Of a stretch of DNA of 64,000 nt, positions 1 through 11,531 are shown one piece after another. The position numbers were made by a program, and so were the translations under genes. Location: positions 314,020 to 378,019 of the forward strand of contig NW_003314272.1 in assembly GCF_000143415.4 (NCBI RefSeq), in the 5' to 3' direction. The notes under the pieces were generated by a model. The model made no database searches, was not told the origin of the DNA, and saw nothing but the letters and a program-made list of their open reading frames with translations. Position 1 is the first letter of the stretch, and the number at the start of each line of letters is the position of its first letter. This stretch comes from Selaginella moellendorffii. Its lineage: Eukaryota > Streptophyta > Lycopodiopsida > Selaginellales > Selaginellaceae.

Positions 1-417
1 CCAGACACTTCTTGACACCATTTTGCATGTAGGTGCTTGATTTGGGGTAGTGCTCATAAGATTGAGAGTATACTGAATCTTCATTTCGTAGTGGAGAAAT
101 TGTCTTGGCAATTTTTATCCAATTTTTGTTAGAGTTTCTGACTCAAGTTGCATATGTAGAGACTTTTTTAGTAATTCTGAAGTGACTTATGTAGGAATAA
201 CTAAATTGCACCATTTGGTAAGAATGTTGTATGCCTGTTCAATTATTGATAAAGGCATACATACAACTAGTGAGATGGTGAAAAGGAGTTATATTGATAA
301 TGCTAAAATGTCTAGATAGGTAAATTGGGAGGAGGAAACTCTTATTGGAGATGTTATAGAAGAGGTTGAGGCTGAGTCAAAAGAGGAAGAGCTTGATGTT
401 GCAACAGTATAATGTAT
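1..417. other. AT-rich sequence, no gene recognised
   Basis: No open frame or motif could be assigned. The stretch lies just upstream of a decayed Ty3/gypsy gag and is probably the 5' part of the same element, but this is inferred from position only. Confidence 0.35.
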
Positions 418-890
418 AACTCAAGATATTGAGATTGAGAATTTACAAAAGGAAATTTACAAATTAAAGAAGGAGAACAAAAGGAGGAAGAAAGAAGTTG
501 AGGTAGCTAAACCAGATTTACCTAAGCAACCAAATTCCTTTTCAAGTTTTGAGGATGATGAAATTTTGCAACTGCCCCCAGTTGCACAAGTTTCAAAGTT
601 CAAGCCCCTGAAACCACCCACTTTCAAAAGTATGCGGGACTATCAAGATTTGGAAAACTAGGTCTACAATATGGAAAATTATTTCATAATGGCAGACATA
701 GATGATTGTACAAAGGTTGTATACATACAATCCTTTGTCACTAATCATGCCAAAACTTGATGGCACCAAGTTTGCACTAAAAAAGGGCAAACTAGAAGTT
801 AGATTTAAATGTGGTCTTGTATCTGTGAGGAATACTTGCTCAAAAAGTAGCTAAGAAGAGATATTAGACCTTTTGGATTCAAGTGATGGA
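418..890 (+). pseudogene. Decayed Ty3/gypsy gag fragment
   Basis: Translated across stops and frameshifts, this reads as a retrotransposon Gag of the Ty3/gypsy type. A lysine/glutamate-rich coiled segment (about 430-500) is followed by a proline-rich join and a capsid-like stretch around 600-800 containing the pattern FKPLKPPTF...DYQDLEN.VYNMENYF. The family normally has a V-E-x-W-L/V-x-x-M-E-x-Y-F core here. The W expected after the glutamate/asparagine is a stop, and several other stops follow. It would have packaged element RNA into cytoplasmic particles. The spacing to the reverse transcriptase piece at 961 leaves no room for a protease, so an internal deletion is likely. It is a dead relic. 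Confidence 0.6.
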
Positions 891-960
891 AGCTAAAGGT
901 GATGGTGACCCAATTTGAATCAATGATAGGGTTGATCTTGTACCAAGGGAAATATTAAAG

Positions 961-1480
961 TTGTTAGTGAGGAATCATAATATATTTCTAAAGGATTTAC
1001 TATCAAGGCTACCCCATATCTGTGAGGTTGATCATCAAATTGAGATTATTTTGGGTTCTAAACCATCTATGAAAGCTTTATATTGTTTAAATATCAAGGA
1101 GAAAATTGAACTCAAAAAGAAACTCACAAAACTTCTTGACAAAAATCATATCTAACCAAGCAAGTCATCTTATAGAGTGTTGCTCCTTTTTGTTATGAAA
1201 AAGGATGGTACTATGAGGATTTGTATTTATTATCAAGCTCTTAACAAGATCACAATCTGGAATTTTATCCTTTGCCTCATATTGATGACTTGTTTGATCA
1301 ACTCTTAAAGGGTAAGTATTTTATGTAACTTGATTTGCAGTCCATATATTATTAGATACAGGTGGTAGATTAGGATGTGGAGAAAACAATCTTTAAGATT
1401 CGTTATGAGTCCTATAAGCTCCTCATTATGCCATTTGGATTATGTAATGCCCTGGCTATATTATAATGATGGATAGTGAA
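961..1480 (+). pseudogene. Decayed Ty3/gypsy reverse transcriptase (5' half)
   Basis: An open stretch of about 64 codons followed by interrupted frames matches the entry region of Ty3/gypsy reverse transcriptase. Visible landmarks are a D-H-x-I-E-I-I-L-G-S-K-P segment, a K-K-D-G-T-M-R-I-C-I-Y-Y-Q-A-L-N-K-I-T segment (family: KKDGTWRMCVDYRALNKIT), a P-L-P-H-I-D-D-L-F-D-Q-L segment and a K-I-R-Y-E-S-Y...M-P-F-G-L-C-N-A segment. The enzyme copies element RNA into DNA. Homology stops shortly after FGLCNA, before the YxDD catalytic box, so the active site is missing. Stops interrupt it at about 1153 and 1326. The plus strand agrees with the integrase relic at 5075-6200, which may be the other end of the same element. 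Confidence 0.8.
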
Positions 1481-1920
1481 AACTAGATAGAGTTGCTTAC
1501 TATTAGACAGATAACTATTTGCAAGCATGAGATAAAATTTGTTGTAGGAAAAGTAGAGGGTTTTGTTGATGTCGTTTCTTATACTTGTTGCTGTGATTGT
1601 GTGCTGTTGCTACTAATTCCTACCCTAGACACAAACTTCCAGACATATGATTAATTTAGGAACTAAATTGAGACCTTCAATCCCCAAGAAGGCTCATGTG
1701 CATGGTCGTGAGTAAGGATAGGCTTGGCATCACTTGAGAGTACTCTAGATTTTGGGCATGTGGATGTGCATTGATGATGGAAAGCTGGAATACAAAAGAG
1801 ATAAGGATAGGGTTTGAGTGCTAACTCACCCTTAACTAGTCCTATATAGTGGCAATTGCCACTAAATGTGGGTGATATTATTTATTTGGATACCTAACGT
1901 GGCCCATCAAAACCTTACTC
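1481..1920. other. Unassigned sequence between RT relic and LTR relic
   Basis: No coding potential or motif was recognised. It joins the truncated reverse transcriptase to the decayed LTR that begins near 1921. It may include the diverged start of that LTR. Confidence 0.3.
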
Positions 1921-2585
1921 TAGGTACATAGCTAGGGCACCTAAAGGTAGAAGGTGGGAAGAGTACTCACGAGGCTCATGTAAGGCTATAGTGTTTCGAA
2001 ATGTCATCCCAAAGTCCTAGACTATGAAAAGGAAGAGGAGCAATCCTTTAATGTAGTGACCATATAATCATATGGTGAGGAAGTCCTAGAGGATAGTGAG
2101 ACTTAGTGGTGGGGCTTTCAAGCCCTGACTCAAGGGCAATGTTGGCAAACACGATTGTGGTTGGAAAGGGACTTGGTGGGGACCGAAAAAGGGATATTAG
2201 GGAAAGTTATTCCCCATATCTGTGGGCATCCTATGGATACTAAGGAGTGGATTTGGGATGATCACTTATGGACGGATAGCCTAGTCTTTGGGAGATGGGA
2301 CTATGATGTAGATGGTGTTGGACCACCAGTGTGACAAAGGTGAATGGGCATAGTCTTAGTGTAATGGACTGATATGTTAGTGGTACCTTTAGGTGTTGAT
2401 CATGGGATTAGACACGTGGAGCACTTGGACCAAGTGTAAAGGTTGAGTGGTATACATGCCATTTTTGGGGCTAACAAGTCCCTAAATTTGGAATAGGACT
2501 TATGGAGGTTGTGAGTGAGGCTCCTAAATATGGTCAAATATGTGGTTAAATGACTAAAGTAGAATGGAAAATTTAGTCACTTACA
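1921..2585 (+). repeat. Old LARD-family LTR relic, plus orientation
   Basis: This aligns by eye, with many substitutions, to the 3' half of the LTRs described below (compare 11720-12398). Shared landmarks are the GGAAGAGGAG segment, the GTGAGGAAGTCC segment, the CATCCTATGGAT segment and the ending AATTTAGTCACTTACA, which matches the family end ...TTTAGTCGCTTACA. It is much more diverged than the other LTRs, so it represents an older insertion. The 5' half with the minisatellite is missing or unrecognisable. Confidence 0.75.
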
Positions 2586-2630
2586 TTTGAGTATTGAGAC
2601 TCAAACCTTAAGATTCAAGAATAGGAAGAA

Positions 2631-2908
2631 GCATCTTGGGTCCATCTTAGACTCCATCTTAGGTCCATCTTAACACTTTCACATGTCATGTGTTGGTCCT
2701 CTTATGTCCCTTTTCTAGAGACTCACTTACTACTCACTTCATGCTCGTTCCTTAAGCACTTCATTAAGAGTTTCACTCCCACTCTCAACTTTTCAGGTTG
2801 GAACTTTTAGTCCAAACGTGTTACACTCGTTTAATTTCTGCTTCAGCCACTACCACATGGCACCCTTTCGGCTCCACTTTTGGGGCTCTGGGATTTGTGT
2901 CTCATATC
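2631..2908 (-). repeat. Old LARD-family LTR relic, minus orientation
   Basis: A short remnant of minisatellite (GGTCCATCTTAGACTCCATC) is followed by the conserved block CACATGTCATGTGTTGGTCC, then the CCACTACCACATGGCACCC segment and an ending like TTTGTGTCTCAT. This is the minus-strand reading of the first part of the LTR family (compare 9330-9604). It lies head-to-head with the relic at 1921-2585, so two old insertions of opposite orientation meet here. Confidence 0.75.
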
Positions 2909-5074
2909 AGGATAATGTTTCTAATTGCAAGGTTGATTTCCTACACTCCACAATTGAGTTGAGCTTTGTCTTGAAGCTCTCATTGCTCCATGGCATCAGG
3001 CTGTTTTGTTGCTTCTACAACTCCAGAGAGCTTATTCTTAAACTTGTTAAGCTTCTGTCAGAACTCATCATCGTAATCACTCTGATTGTCATCATCCATG
3101 ACAATGGGTGGCTGCATCACTTTGAGCTGTCAGATCTTGCTATGTTCTACATTCTCTTTCGAGAGTTCCTTGTTTATGTGTTGAGTTTTTGTGCATACAA
3201 ATCCTTGGAAAGCCATACCTCAAATGCTCCTCTTGAGCTAGAGAATGTCACTCTGGATCTTTGTGAGCTTCACGTCAAGGGGCTGGTAGACAATGGCATT
3301 GATTATAGGCTGGACTCCATCTCGCATGAAAACACTTATCTACTCATCGTGGAAAAGCGTTGCAAAATCTGCTAGTATCAGCATCTGTGGAGCTGGTTGG
3401 AGACGCTGCATTTCGTCCATAAATTGGAGAAATCCAGTGTGGAAGCTTAGGCTCGTGGCATTGCTCCTGCTTGGGATGCTCTTGACTGTGGTGTTCACAG
3501 TGATGCAGGATGTTGTTGGCGTCAGCATCAAGAGCTGGATTTGGTGGTGTTGCTGCATGCTGTAGAGATGCTAGAGGCTGCTCCTACTAGCTCGAGTTCA
3601 CGTTATGCTGCTCTAGCTGTGACGACTATGAATTTTGAATGTCCTTCTTGGCACTTATCTCATTCTTGGCATCATTTGGCAAGGTGGTTACTCTTTTAGG
3701 ATCTTGTTCTTGAGTCTTCTCTTGAATTTCCTCTCCTTGAGCTTCGTGATATTTGTTGTTGGTTACTTCCTTGATAGCTTTTCTGCTCTATAGTTGTTTC
3801 TTTAATAGCTTTTCTACTCTTGCGTGTAGATGTTGCCTTGGTGTTGTGCATGGGTGATGTTGTCTCAACTGATGCTCTTCATCTCTTTGCTGATGAAGTC
3901 GGTGTTGGTGATGACTCTTCTTCTTCATTTTCTTCATCATCATCATAGAGCAGGATGAAATCTTCTCATCTTTTTGAAGTGCATTCCCTTTTTCTTCGTG
4001 TTCGTGGTATCTTTATATTCGTGGCTTTGCTTGGTCTTTTATTGCTGTCATCTATTGCTGTCTCTTTGATTTGTAGTGGAATGGTAGTGTCGAGCTTTGG
4101 GATGAGTGCTGCAATGTAGGGAAGTGTGAGTGTTTTGTATTTGAGGTTGTCTTGGATCATCATTATTGTGATGTGGAGTTCCTTGATGAACTATCATAGA
4201 GGTAGCTTGCAATGTCGACTTGTGCTTTCTGCTATAAATCATTGTAGAGAATCATAATTGCTTTGTCTGCGGAAGTCATGGACTTGTGTATCTCTAATGT
4301 GGAGATCAAAAACTTGAGTTGCAGCTTGGCTTCATCGATCACATTGCTCATTTGTAAAGAATTTCCACTATACACTTTGGTGGAATCCCCTTTGTGCATG
4401 AAATTGATATCACTCATTCTCCATTAGTGGGAAGTTTGAATGCCCACATGAAGTACTTGGTGATCAAGATAAACTTGTAGTTGTTGGTGTGCATAAAGTC
4501 TTCCTTGTATGCTGGGAGAATCTTTTTGGTGATGTTGATATCATATTGCTTTTCTATGATCTTGGAGAATTCATAAAGGCCGACTTTGTGTAGCCAATAT
4601 CAAGCTCTTCAGTCCTCTTCTAAGTAGGATTGCAAGGTGAGAGGAGACTCACTTTAATCATGCTGATGACCTTGGGATTGAAGATGAACTCCTTGGGATG
4701 TTGCACACTTGCGTACCCCACTTTCCCATTTTGTTTTCTTATTCTTGGCACACAGTACTATAACTGGAGGTGCTAGGGTTAGGGATTTCATTCTCTAAAT
4801 TTGACTAAATGTTGAATGGTTTGAGTTCAATTCTCTAGCTTGAATTTTCTCTTTCTTGATATTGTTTTTTTGTTGGAGTATGTTTTCTCTTGATCTTGTG
4901 CTCATTTATTGTTGAATCTTAGTGGATTGTATGATTGTAAATTGTAGTAGTATCTTTTCTTGATTTCTTGAATTTGGAATTTGAAAATTTTCTTTGAGTT
5001 CAGTTTTCAATCTTGAGTTTTGCATCCACAAGCTTGGTAAACAACATTAACAAGCTAACGACCTTAGCTGTATT
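2909..5074. other. Unidentified low-complexity region with decayed coding traces
   Basis: The plus strand has an open frame at 2818-3375 whose start lies in the LTR relic, so I do not believe it is a gene. On the minus strand, frames around 4440-4600 read like a decayed protein (for example YEFSKIIEKQYDINITKK and YKFILITKYFMWAFKLP), continuing with stops to about 3340. I do not recognise the family. It could be a gene fragment carried by a retroelement. From about 4740 to 5040 the sequence is T-rich on the plus strand with no features. Confidence 0.35.
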
Positions 5075-6200
5075 ATGACAAATGAACAACCAAAGTACAA
5101 CATGGATGACTTCCCTGACTCCAACATCTTGCGAGTCCATACTTCACCAATTTGGATACATGATATCTACCACTACCTGACAACAACAAAGATACCAAAC
5201 CAATACATTACTTCTGACCAATACAAGCAATTTGTCTTGAGGACAAGACCATATATAGTCATGGGAGGAAAATTGTATAAGAAAGGACAAGATAATATAC
5301 TACAAAGATGTGTATAGCCTAAAGAAACTCAAGATTTACTTGAAGAAGCTCACTACGGACAAGAAAGAGGACACTTTGTAAAAGAAATCATAGCTTGGAA
5401 GGTTTTACAAGCTAGACTTTTGTGGCCAACACTCTGAAATGATTCAACAAATTTTGTCAAGAATATGATATTTGTCAAAGAACCAAGTATGTGCTAAAAA
5501 TGCAGAATCAAGAACTTTATCTTATAACTCCTCTTGGAACTATTTCAATGATGGGGACTCAATTTATAGGACCACTTACAAGAAGTTCCAAGTGAAACAA
5601 ATATATCCTCATAGCTATTGGCTATATGACGAAGTGGGTTGAAGCTCAACTAATGAAAGCTGTAATAACAAAAAATACAGCAAAGTTCATTTATGAAAAC
5701 ATCATCACAAGTTTACCTCAAGAACTTGTTACAAATCAAGGAACACACTTCATCAATAAGACCATCAAGATTCTGATTTAAGAGTTCACAATCAAGCATA
5801 AAACTTCAACACCTATTATCCTCAAGGAAATAGTTAAGCCAAATTTACAAACAAGACTCTCAAGAATATACTCAAGAAGATCACAAAGACAAAAAAAATT
5901 GGACAATTACATCCATAATGCCCTATGGGCATATTGAACTACTTATAAAGTTTCAAAAAACTCGACATCATTCAAGTTTGCCTACATTTTAGATATCTTG
6001 ACACCACTTGAGTACATTGTTTCTTCATTGCGAATGGCAATACATTACAAGATCAACCAAAAAGAATCAGTCAAGAGAAGTTTAGCAATGCTAAAAAAGC
6101 TTGATGAAGAATGACTACAAGCAATTTAGACACTCAAAGCCATTCAAGCTAGAAGAAAAGTCAACCACAACAGAAAAAAAACAACTCAAGAAAAGTGAAG
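5075..6200 (+). pseudogene. Decayed Ty3/gypsy integrase region
   Basis: The first 80 codons are open and end in G-G-K-L-Y-K-K-G-Q-D-N-I-L-Q-R-C-V, the stretch that precedes the HHCC zinc-binding domain in Ty3/gypsy polyproteins. It continues across stops with E-A-H-Y-G...G-H-F, an I-C-Q-R-T-K-Y segment, and a catalytic-core-like part: I-A-I-G-Y-M-T-K-W-V-E-A, then T-A-K-F-I-Y-E-N-I-I and E-L-V-T-N-Q-G-T-H-F-I-N-K. The family reads D at I-A-I-D-Y and D-Q-G-T-H-F; here these are G and N, so both core aspartates are altered. It would insert element DNA into chromosomes. It ends just upstream of a candidate LTR at 6209, as expected for a 3' end. Confidence 0.8.
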
Positions 6201-6208
6201 AATTCAAG

Positions 6209-7365
6209 TGTAAATTACAAATTTTTCCTTTATAATTTGCCAACTTATAGCCTTAATTAAGTTCTCTCACTAAATTTCCCACCTATTGTACTAGCCCCTA
6301 CTTAGTCGTACTTAATTTCAGCAACTCACTGCACAAGCAACAGAGTGTTAACCATCCATCCACAGATTCCTAAATTCTCTTCCAATCCCCCTCCCCGAGT
6401 TAAACTAGACTTAAAGCTCGGCTACACTCCCCACAGGTACAAGCAACCAAGCATACTAAGCCTCTAGGTTTTTAACATCCCTTAGTACAACAAGGCTTGA
6501 TCATAGGATCTTCTAAATCCCAAGTCTTGGGTGCAACACTTGCTTCAGGACATTGGGGGGAAACACCATGGCTTAATGGCCTGGTATGGGTACCCTTACT
6601 CACTTCCATCTTGAAGGGAAGGCTCAAGCCCCAAAGAAGGGGCAAGGAATGAGCCATAAGGTATTCAAGTGGGGCACCATTCCATATGAGCCGGGAGCAC
6701 TGTAATTAGTTTTCCTTCCAAGAGTGGGAGCTGCTTTTGACTATTTCCTTGGGTGGCCCCTCTGGCCTCACCCGAGTCCATGCTCACTCCCACCTAAGAC
6801 CTTTAAGTTCCAGTCTCAACCTCAAGTCAATTTGGAATTATCATTAGAGAGTTCTTTCAAGACTGGTTTCTAGACCTCATTAGTCCTACTATACTTTTGG
6901 AACCCCTACAACCCCCCTCCCTCCCCCCTAGGAGACACACACTTTGGGCTTTCACCCCATGACTTGTATTAGTATTCAGACTCAGTCTCGAACTTGATCT
7001 TGGACTCAATCTTGGACTTGACTTTGGACTCGGTCTCGGACTCAATCTCAGACTCGATCTTGGACCTGACCTCAAACTCAGTCTTGGACTCAATCTTGGA
7101 CTCGGTCTCAGGCACGATCTGGGATCTTAGACTCGGTTTTGAACTCAGTCTCAGACTCAATCTCGGACTTGGTCTTAAACTCGGTTTCAGACTCGATCTT
7201 CAACTTGGTCTCGAACTTAGTCTTGGACTTGGTCTTGGACTTAGTTTCGGACTTGATCTCAAACTCAGTCTCGAACTTGATCTCATCCGATGAACTCTTT
7301 ATTATTTCAATCGTGCTTTCAAGGATCCTTTAGCGTATGACACCTTAGGGAGTTGGTTCCTTACA
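6209..7365. repeat. Candidate LTR (TG...CA) with decayed minisatellite
   Basis: This 1,157-bp block starts TGTAAATTAC and ends CCTTACA, the same first and last bases as the LARD LTRs read on this strand (TGTAAGCGAC). It directly follows the integrase relic. Its second half (about 6690-7350) is repeated at 63400-64000 in the same orientation. It shares with the LARD LTRs the block CTATACTTTTGGA...CTTTGGGCTTTCACCC followed by a GACTCGGTCTC-type array. Whether it is the 3' LTR of the gypsy element on the left or belongs to another old element cannot be settled by eye; I saw no clear primer-binding site next to it. Confidence 0.5.
6968..7290. repeat. Diverged hexamer/dodecamer minisatellite in LTR
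   Basis: This is a degenerate array of units of the type GACTC(A/G)(A/G)TCTCG/TTGG, in 6- and 12-bp periods. It is stop-free in several frames, giving low-complexity frames (SDSISDS, ESESKTE). It resembles the sharper arrays in the LARD LTRs but is older. Confidence 0.8.
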
Positions 7366-7832
7366 TTAAAGTTAAAGATCAAGTTCTATGATTTCGAGGA
7401 AATATAAAGAAAATTGGCTCAAAGACAAAATCAAGATAGAAAAGACCATTCCTTATCCAACAATTCAAAGCTTTAGAAATGGTAGCAATTACAACACTCT
7501 AACGAATATTTCCAAATTGTTAACCTTAACAAGCTCAAAAAATACTGATCAATCAATATAAATCTTATCAATAATGCTAGGAAGAAGTGAAGAATACAAC
7601 ATTGAAACTCAAGAATCTAATACTAAACAAAATTATGAGCATGATATTTAACAATTCAAGAACTCACAACACAAAACTCAAGACTTAAAAAAAAGGGAAA
7701 TTAACTTAAAGAAATTTTAAGAAATTAAGCTCATGAAATCAAGCTCAAGATCCAAACTCAAGAAATCAACTCAAATAAAAACTTCAATGATTAAACATAA
7801 GAAGACAACTCCAAGAAGACTTAGGATGCCTT
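7366..7832. other. AT-rich unassigned sequence, target of element H
   Basis: No gene was recognised. Element H inserted at its right end, where GTTTG at 7833-7837 is duplicated at 49525-49529. The original continuation is therefore 49525 onward. Confidence 0.4.
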
Positions 7833-7837
7833 GTTTG
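7833..7837. repeat. Left target site duplication of element H (GTTTG)
   Basis: It is identical to 49525-49529 on the far side of the element, 41.7 kb away. Confidence 0.85.
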
Positions 7838-9604
7838 TGTAAGCGACTAATTTTTCCATTCTACTTTAGTCACTTAACCACACCTCCGACCACTTGGAGA
7901 AGTCTCATTCACAACCTCCATAAGTTCAATTCAGGACTTGGGACTTGCTAGCCCCAAGAATGGCATCCATGCCACTCAACCCTTGCACCTGGTCTAAGTG
8001 CTCCACGTGTCCGATCCCATGACCGACACTCAAAGGTACCACCGACATAGCAGCCTGTTACGCTAAGGCCATGCCCAATCACCTTTGCCGCATTGGTAGT
8101 CCAATACCACTTGCAACACAGTCTTGTCTCTCCAAGACTGGGCCAACCATCCATGAGTGGTCATCCCAGATCCACTCCTTAGCATCCTTAGGATGCCCAC
8201 TGACAAGGGGAATAGCCTTCTCCAATATCCCTTTTCTGGTCCCCACCAAGTCCCTTTCTGCCCACGGCCGTGTTCACTAGCACTACCACTGAATTGAGGC
8301 CCACCGGCCCGACCACTAAGTCCCACAGTCCTCTGGGACTTCCTCACCACACGACTGTGTCCTTGGTCACTACCCCAGAGGACTACTCCTCTTCCTTTCC
8401 ACAGTCTGGGCCTTTGGGACAACATTTCGGAACACCGTGGCCTTACGCGAGCCACCTGGGTACTCTCCCCGCCTTTCGCCTTTAGGTGCTCTAGCCATGG
8501 GCTTAGAGCGAGGTTCCGTTGAGCCACGCCTTTTATCCAAGTAGGTAGTGCCACCCACACTTGGACTGGGAGCATCGGCTAGTCGATCTCCCGGGGGAAC
8601 TAGAGCCGGCTCTTGAACACTTTACCAAGCTACCCCGCTTGTCGGTCCGTATTCACTCTAGTCTTGGACTTCCCAGTGGTCAGTTCATCACCCAACACTG
8701 GGTCTGGCCTTCCTGGGCCAAACTAGGCTTTCCTGGCCAAACTGGCTCCACTGCAGTCCTCCCCCTTACTATACTTTTGGAGCTCACCAAACCCCCCAGG
8801 GTCTGGGAGACGAATGCTTTGGGCTTTCACCCTCTCAGACTCGAACTCGGACTCGGACTCGGGCTCGGGCTCGGTCTTAGCCTTGGCTTCGGACTCGGTC
8901 TCGGTCCCGGTCTCGGTCTCGGTCTCGTTCCCAGTCTCAGTCTCGACCTCGGACTCCATCTCGGGTCCTTCTTGGACTCCATCTCGGACTCCATCTCGGA
9001 CTCTGTCTCGGTCCATCTCAGACTCCATCTCGGACTCCATCTCGGACTCCATCTCGGTCCATCTCGGACTCCATCTCGGGTCCATCTCGGACTCCGTCTC
9101 GGTCCACCTCGGACTCCATCTCGGACTCCATCTTGGGTCCATCTCAGACTCCATCTCGGACTCCATCTCGGGTCCATCTCAGACTCCATCTCAGTCCACC
9201 TCGGACTCCATCTCGAACTCCATCTCGGGTCCATCTCGGACTCCATCTCGGACTCCGTCTTGGGTCCATCTTGGACTCCGTCTCGGACTCCACTTCGGAC
9301 TCCATATCGGACTCCATTTTGGGTCCATCTCGGACTCCAGCTAGGGTCCGTCTCGGACTCCATCTCGGACACTTCCACGTGTCATGTGTTGGTCCTTTTT
9401 GGGTCCCTTTTTGGAGCCTTGCTTATTGCTCGCTTCGTGCTCGCTCCTTGAGCACTTTGTTGGGAGTTCCACTCCCGCTCTCGACCTTCCAAGTCAGAGC
9501 TTTTAGTCCATACGTGTTACACTCGTTTGGGCTTTTGCTTCGGCCACTACCACATGGCACCCTTTCCGGCTCCACTTTGGGGCCTAGGGATTTTGTGTCT
9601 CACA
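7838..9604 (-). repeat. Element H 3' LTR
   Basis: It begins TGTAAGCGAC and ends TGTGTCTCACA (TG...CA) and is about 1,767 bp long. From left to right it has a unique block, a GGCCAAACT segment, a minisatellite (8835-9370), and the conserved CACGTGTCATGTGTTGGTCC block before the end. The open frames in both directions through the minisatellite are not genes. Confidence 0.9.
8835..9370. repeat. LTR minisatellite (H, left LTR)
   Basis: The array starts with 6-bp units (CTCGGA, CTCGGT) and continues with 12- and 15-bp units (TCGGACTCCATC, TCGGGTCCATC). All periods are multiples of three and lack stop codons, which gives long spurious open frames on both strands. Confidence 0.95.
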
Positions 9605-10527
9605 ACTCCACCACCCATAGACAAAGTTCGATGCCCTCATCAAACGGTAAACCCTTTTATAAAGTAACACCCACAGGTATTACCATTCCCATCCTTGGCA
9701 CTCGGCCAATATTTGTTTATGGTTTGACCCCGAAGGCTCACCATGCCTTGTCCATCCTCTAAGGAGGATAGTCTCTCCAACTTAGAGACTGATTGGACCA
9801 CTTGTGGTGGTTCTTTCCATTTATTGGTTTAGTTCTCGCTAAACTTGTTAGAGACACCGTCTATCTCAATCCCACTACTCCATCTTGAGTAGTCTCAATT
9901 TTCATCGATATAACCTTTGCACTTTGGAACGTTTACTTTTGACTTCTTGAAGTCAATTTTCCTAGGTGTCTTCGACACCTTACATTGCACATATTGTGCA
10001 AGTCCACTTCCCTATCCTAGGAAGTTATTTACTTGAGGGCACCATCATCCTCTTTTCTATTTTGTGCCACCCTTGGCACTACGTTCCAATTATCATCATT
10101 TGTGCCAGGGCTGTCCACGGCCCTATCCTTTGGCTATTTTTGCCACTCCTCACTTGGAGCTTTTACTTGGGAATCTATCCTTGGAAGTCCACCTCCTTTT
10201 CCGCAATTTGTTAGCATCAAACACATTTGTGTTCCTTGGCTAACTTTGCCATTTGGATTCCTTCCCATGATTGCCATGGCTCTTTTCTTGGCCATTGGTC
10301 TTTTGCTCCTATCCTTGATTGTTGCACCCAGCAACATAGGATCGCTACCTCCATTTTTGAGGTTTCCTTTCGGTTCCATAGCAAACACTTTGCTTTGCCA
10401 AGTCCAGAGGGTGTTCACCCCTAGTACGTCTCTTTAACATTTTCTGTCGTGGGCCCTATCCACGGCCCAACTTTTTGAGACCCTCCCTTGGATCTCTTAT
10501 AAAGACTACTTTCCTTGGACTTACTAT
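9605..10527 (-). mobile_element. Element H internal region, piece 1
   Basis: Noncoding. It begins with ACTCCACCACCCATAG beside the LTR, the minus-strand polypurine tract (GGGTGGTGGAGT) expected next to a 3' LTR. It matches 26643-27565 and 32587-33510 in the LARD array. It ends with ACTAT (10523-10527), the left target duplication of element P, and the sequence resumes at 17136. Confidence 0.85.
10523..10527. repeat. Left target site duplication of P (ACTAT)
   Basis: It is identical to 17131-17135. Removing P restores a sequence that matches the uninterrupted copies near 27560, apart from small substitutions. Confidence 0.9.
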
Positions 10528-10762
10528 TGTGAGACACAAAATCCCTAGGCCCCAAAGTGGAGCCGGAAAGGGTGCCACGTGGTAGTGGCCGAAGCGAGAG
10601 CCAAACGAGTGTAACACATTTGGACCAAAAGCTCCGACTTGAAAAGTCAAGAGCGGGAGTGGAACTCCCAACGAAGTGCTCGAGGAACGAGCACGAAGAG
10701 AGCAAAAGGCGAGGCTCCAAAAAGGGGACCCAAAAGGACCAACACATGACACGTGGGAGTGT

Positions 10763-11360
10763 CCGAGATGGACTCGAGTTGGAGTCCGAAGTGGAGTCCG
10801 AGATGGACCCGAGTTGGAGTCCGAAATGGAGTCCGAGATGGACCCGAGATGGAGTCCGAGATGGAGTCCGAAGTGGAGTCGGAGGTGGACCCGAGATGGA
10901 CCCGAGTTGGAGTCCGAAGTGGAGTCCGAGATAGACCCGAGATGGAGTCCGAGATGGAGTCCGAGGTGGACCCGAGATGGACCCGAGTTGGAGTCCGAAG
11001 TGGAGTCCGAGATGGACCCGAGATGGAGTCCGAGATGGAGTCCGAGATGGAGTCCGAGGTGGACCCGAGATGGACCCGAAATGGAGTCCGAGATGGACCC
11101 GAGATGGAGTCCGAGATGGAGTCCGAGATGGACCCGAGATGGACCCGAGATGGAGTCCGAGATGGAGTCCGAGATGGAGTCCGAAGTCGAGACCGAGACT
11201 GGGACCGGGACCGGGACCGAGACCGAGACCGAGATCGGGACCGAGACCGAGACCGAGGCCGAGGCCAAGACCGAGCCCGAGCCCGAGTCTGAGTCCGAAT
11301 CCGAGTCCGAGTCTGAGTCCGAGTCCGAGTCCGAGTCCGAGTCCGAGTTCGAGTCCGGAG
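10763..11360. repeat. LTR minisatellite (P, 5' LTR)
   Basis: Plus-strand units are GAGATGGAGTCC, GAGATGGACCC and, towards the right, (GAGTCC)n and (GAGACC)n hexamers. It is open in all frames; the 179-406-codon frames overlapping it on both strands are products of the repeat. Confidence 0.95.
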
Positions 11361-11452
11361 CTTGAGAGGGTGAAAGCCCAAAGCATTCGTCTCCCAGACC
11401 CTGGGGGGTTTGGTGAGCTCCAAAAGTATAGTAGGGGGAGGACTGCAGTGGA

Positions 11453-11531
11453 GCCAGTTTGGCCAGGAAAGGCCAGTTTGGCCAGGAAAGGCCAGTTTGG
11501 CCAGGAAAGGCCAGTTTGGCCCAGGAAGGCC
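11453..11531. repeat. 19-bp tandem repeat GGCCAGTTTGGCCAGGAAA
   Basis: About four head-to-tail copies contain the small palindrome TTTGGCCAGG/TGGCCA. Other LTRs of the family carry only one to two or three copies (for example 25830-25860 and 39100-39150), so copy number varies within the family. Confidence 0.9.

Noticed and set aside
2818-3375. 185-codon plus-strand frame
   Set aside because: It starts inside an LTR relic and has no recognisable domain; an overlapping minus-strand frame is equally plausible, so I do not call a gene.
8561-9762. Several overlapping open frames of 147-296 codons on both strands
   Set aside because: They run through the LTR minisatellite, whose 6-, 12- and 15-bp units contain no stops in any frame. 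The peptides are simple repeats (SDSDSDS, RTPSRTP, ESEMESEM).
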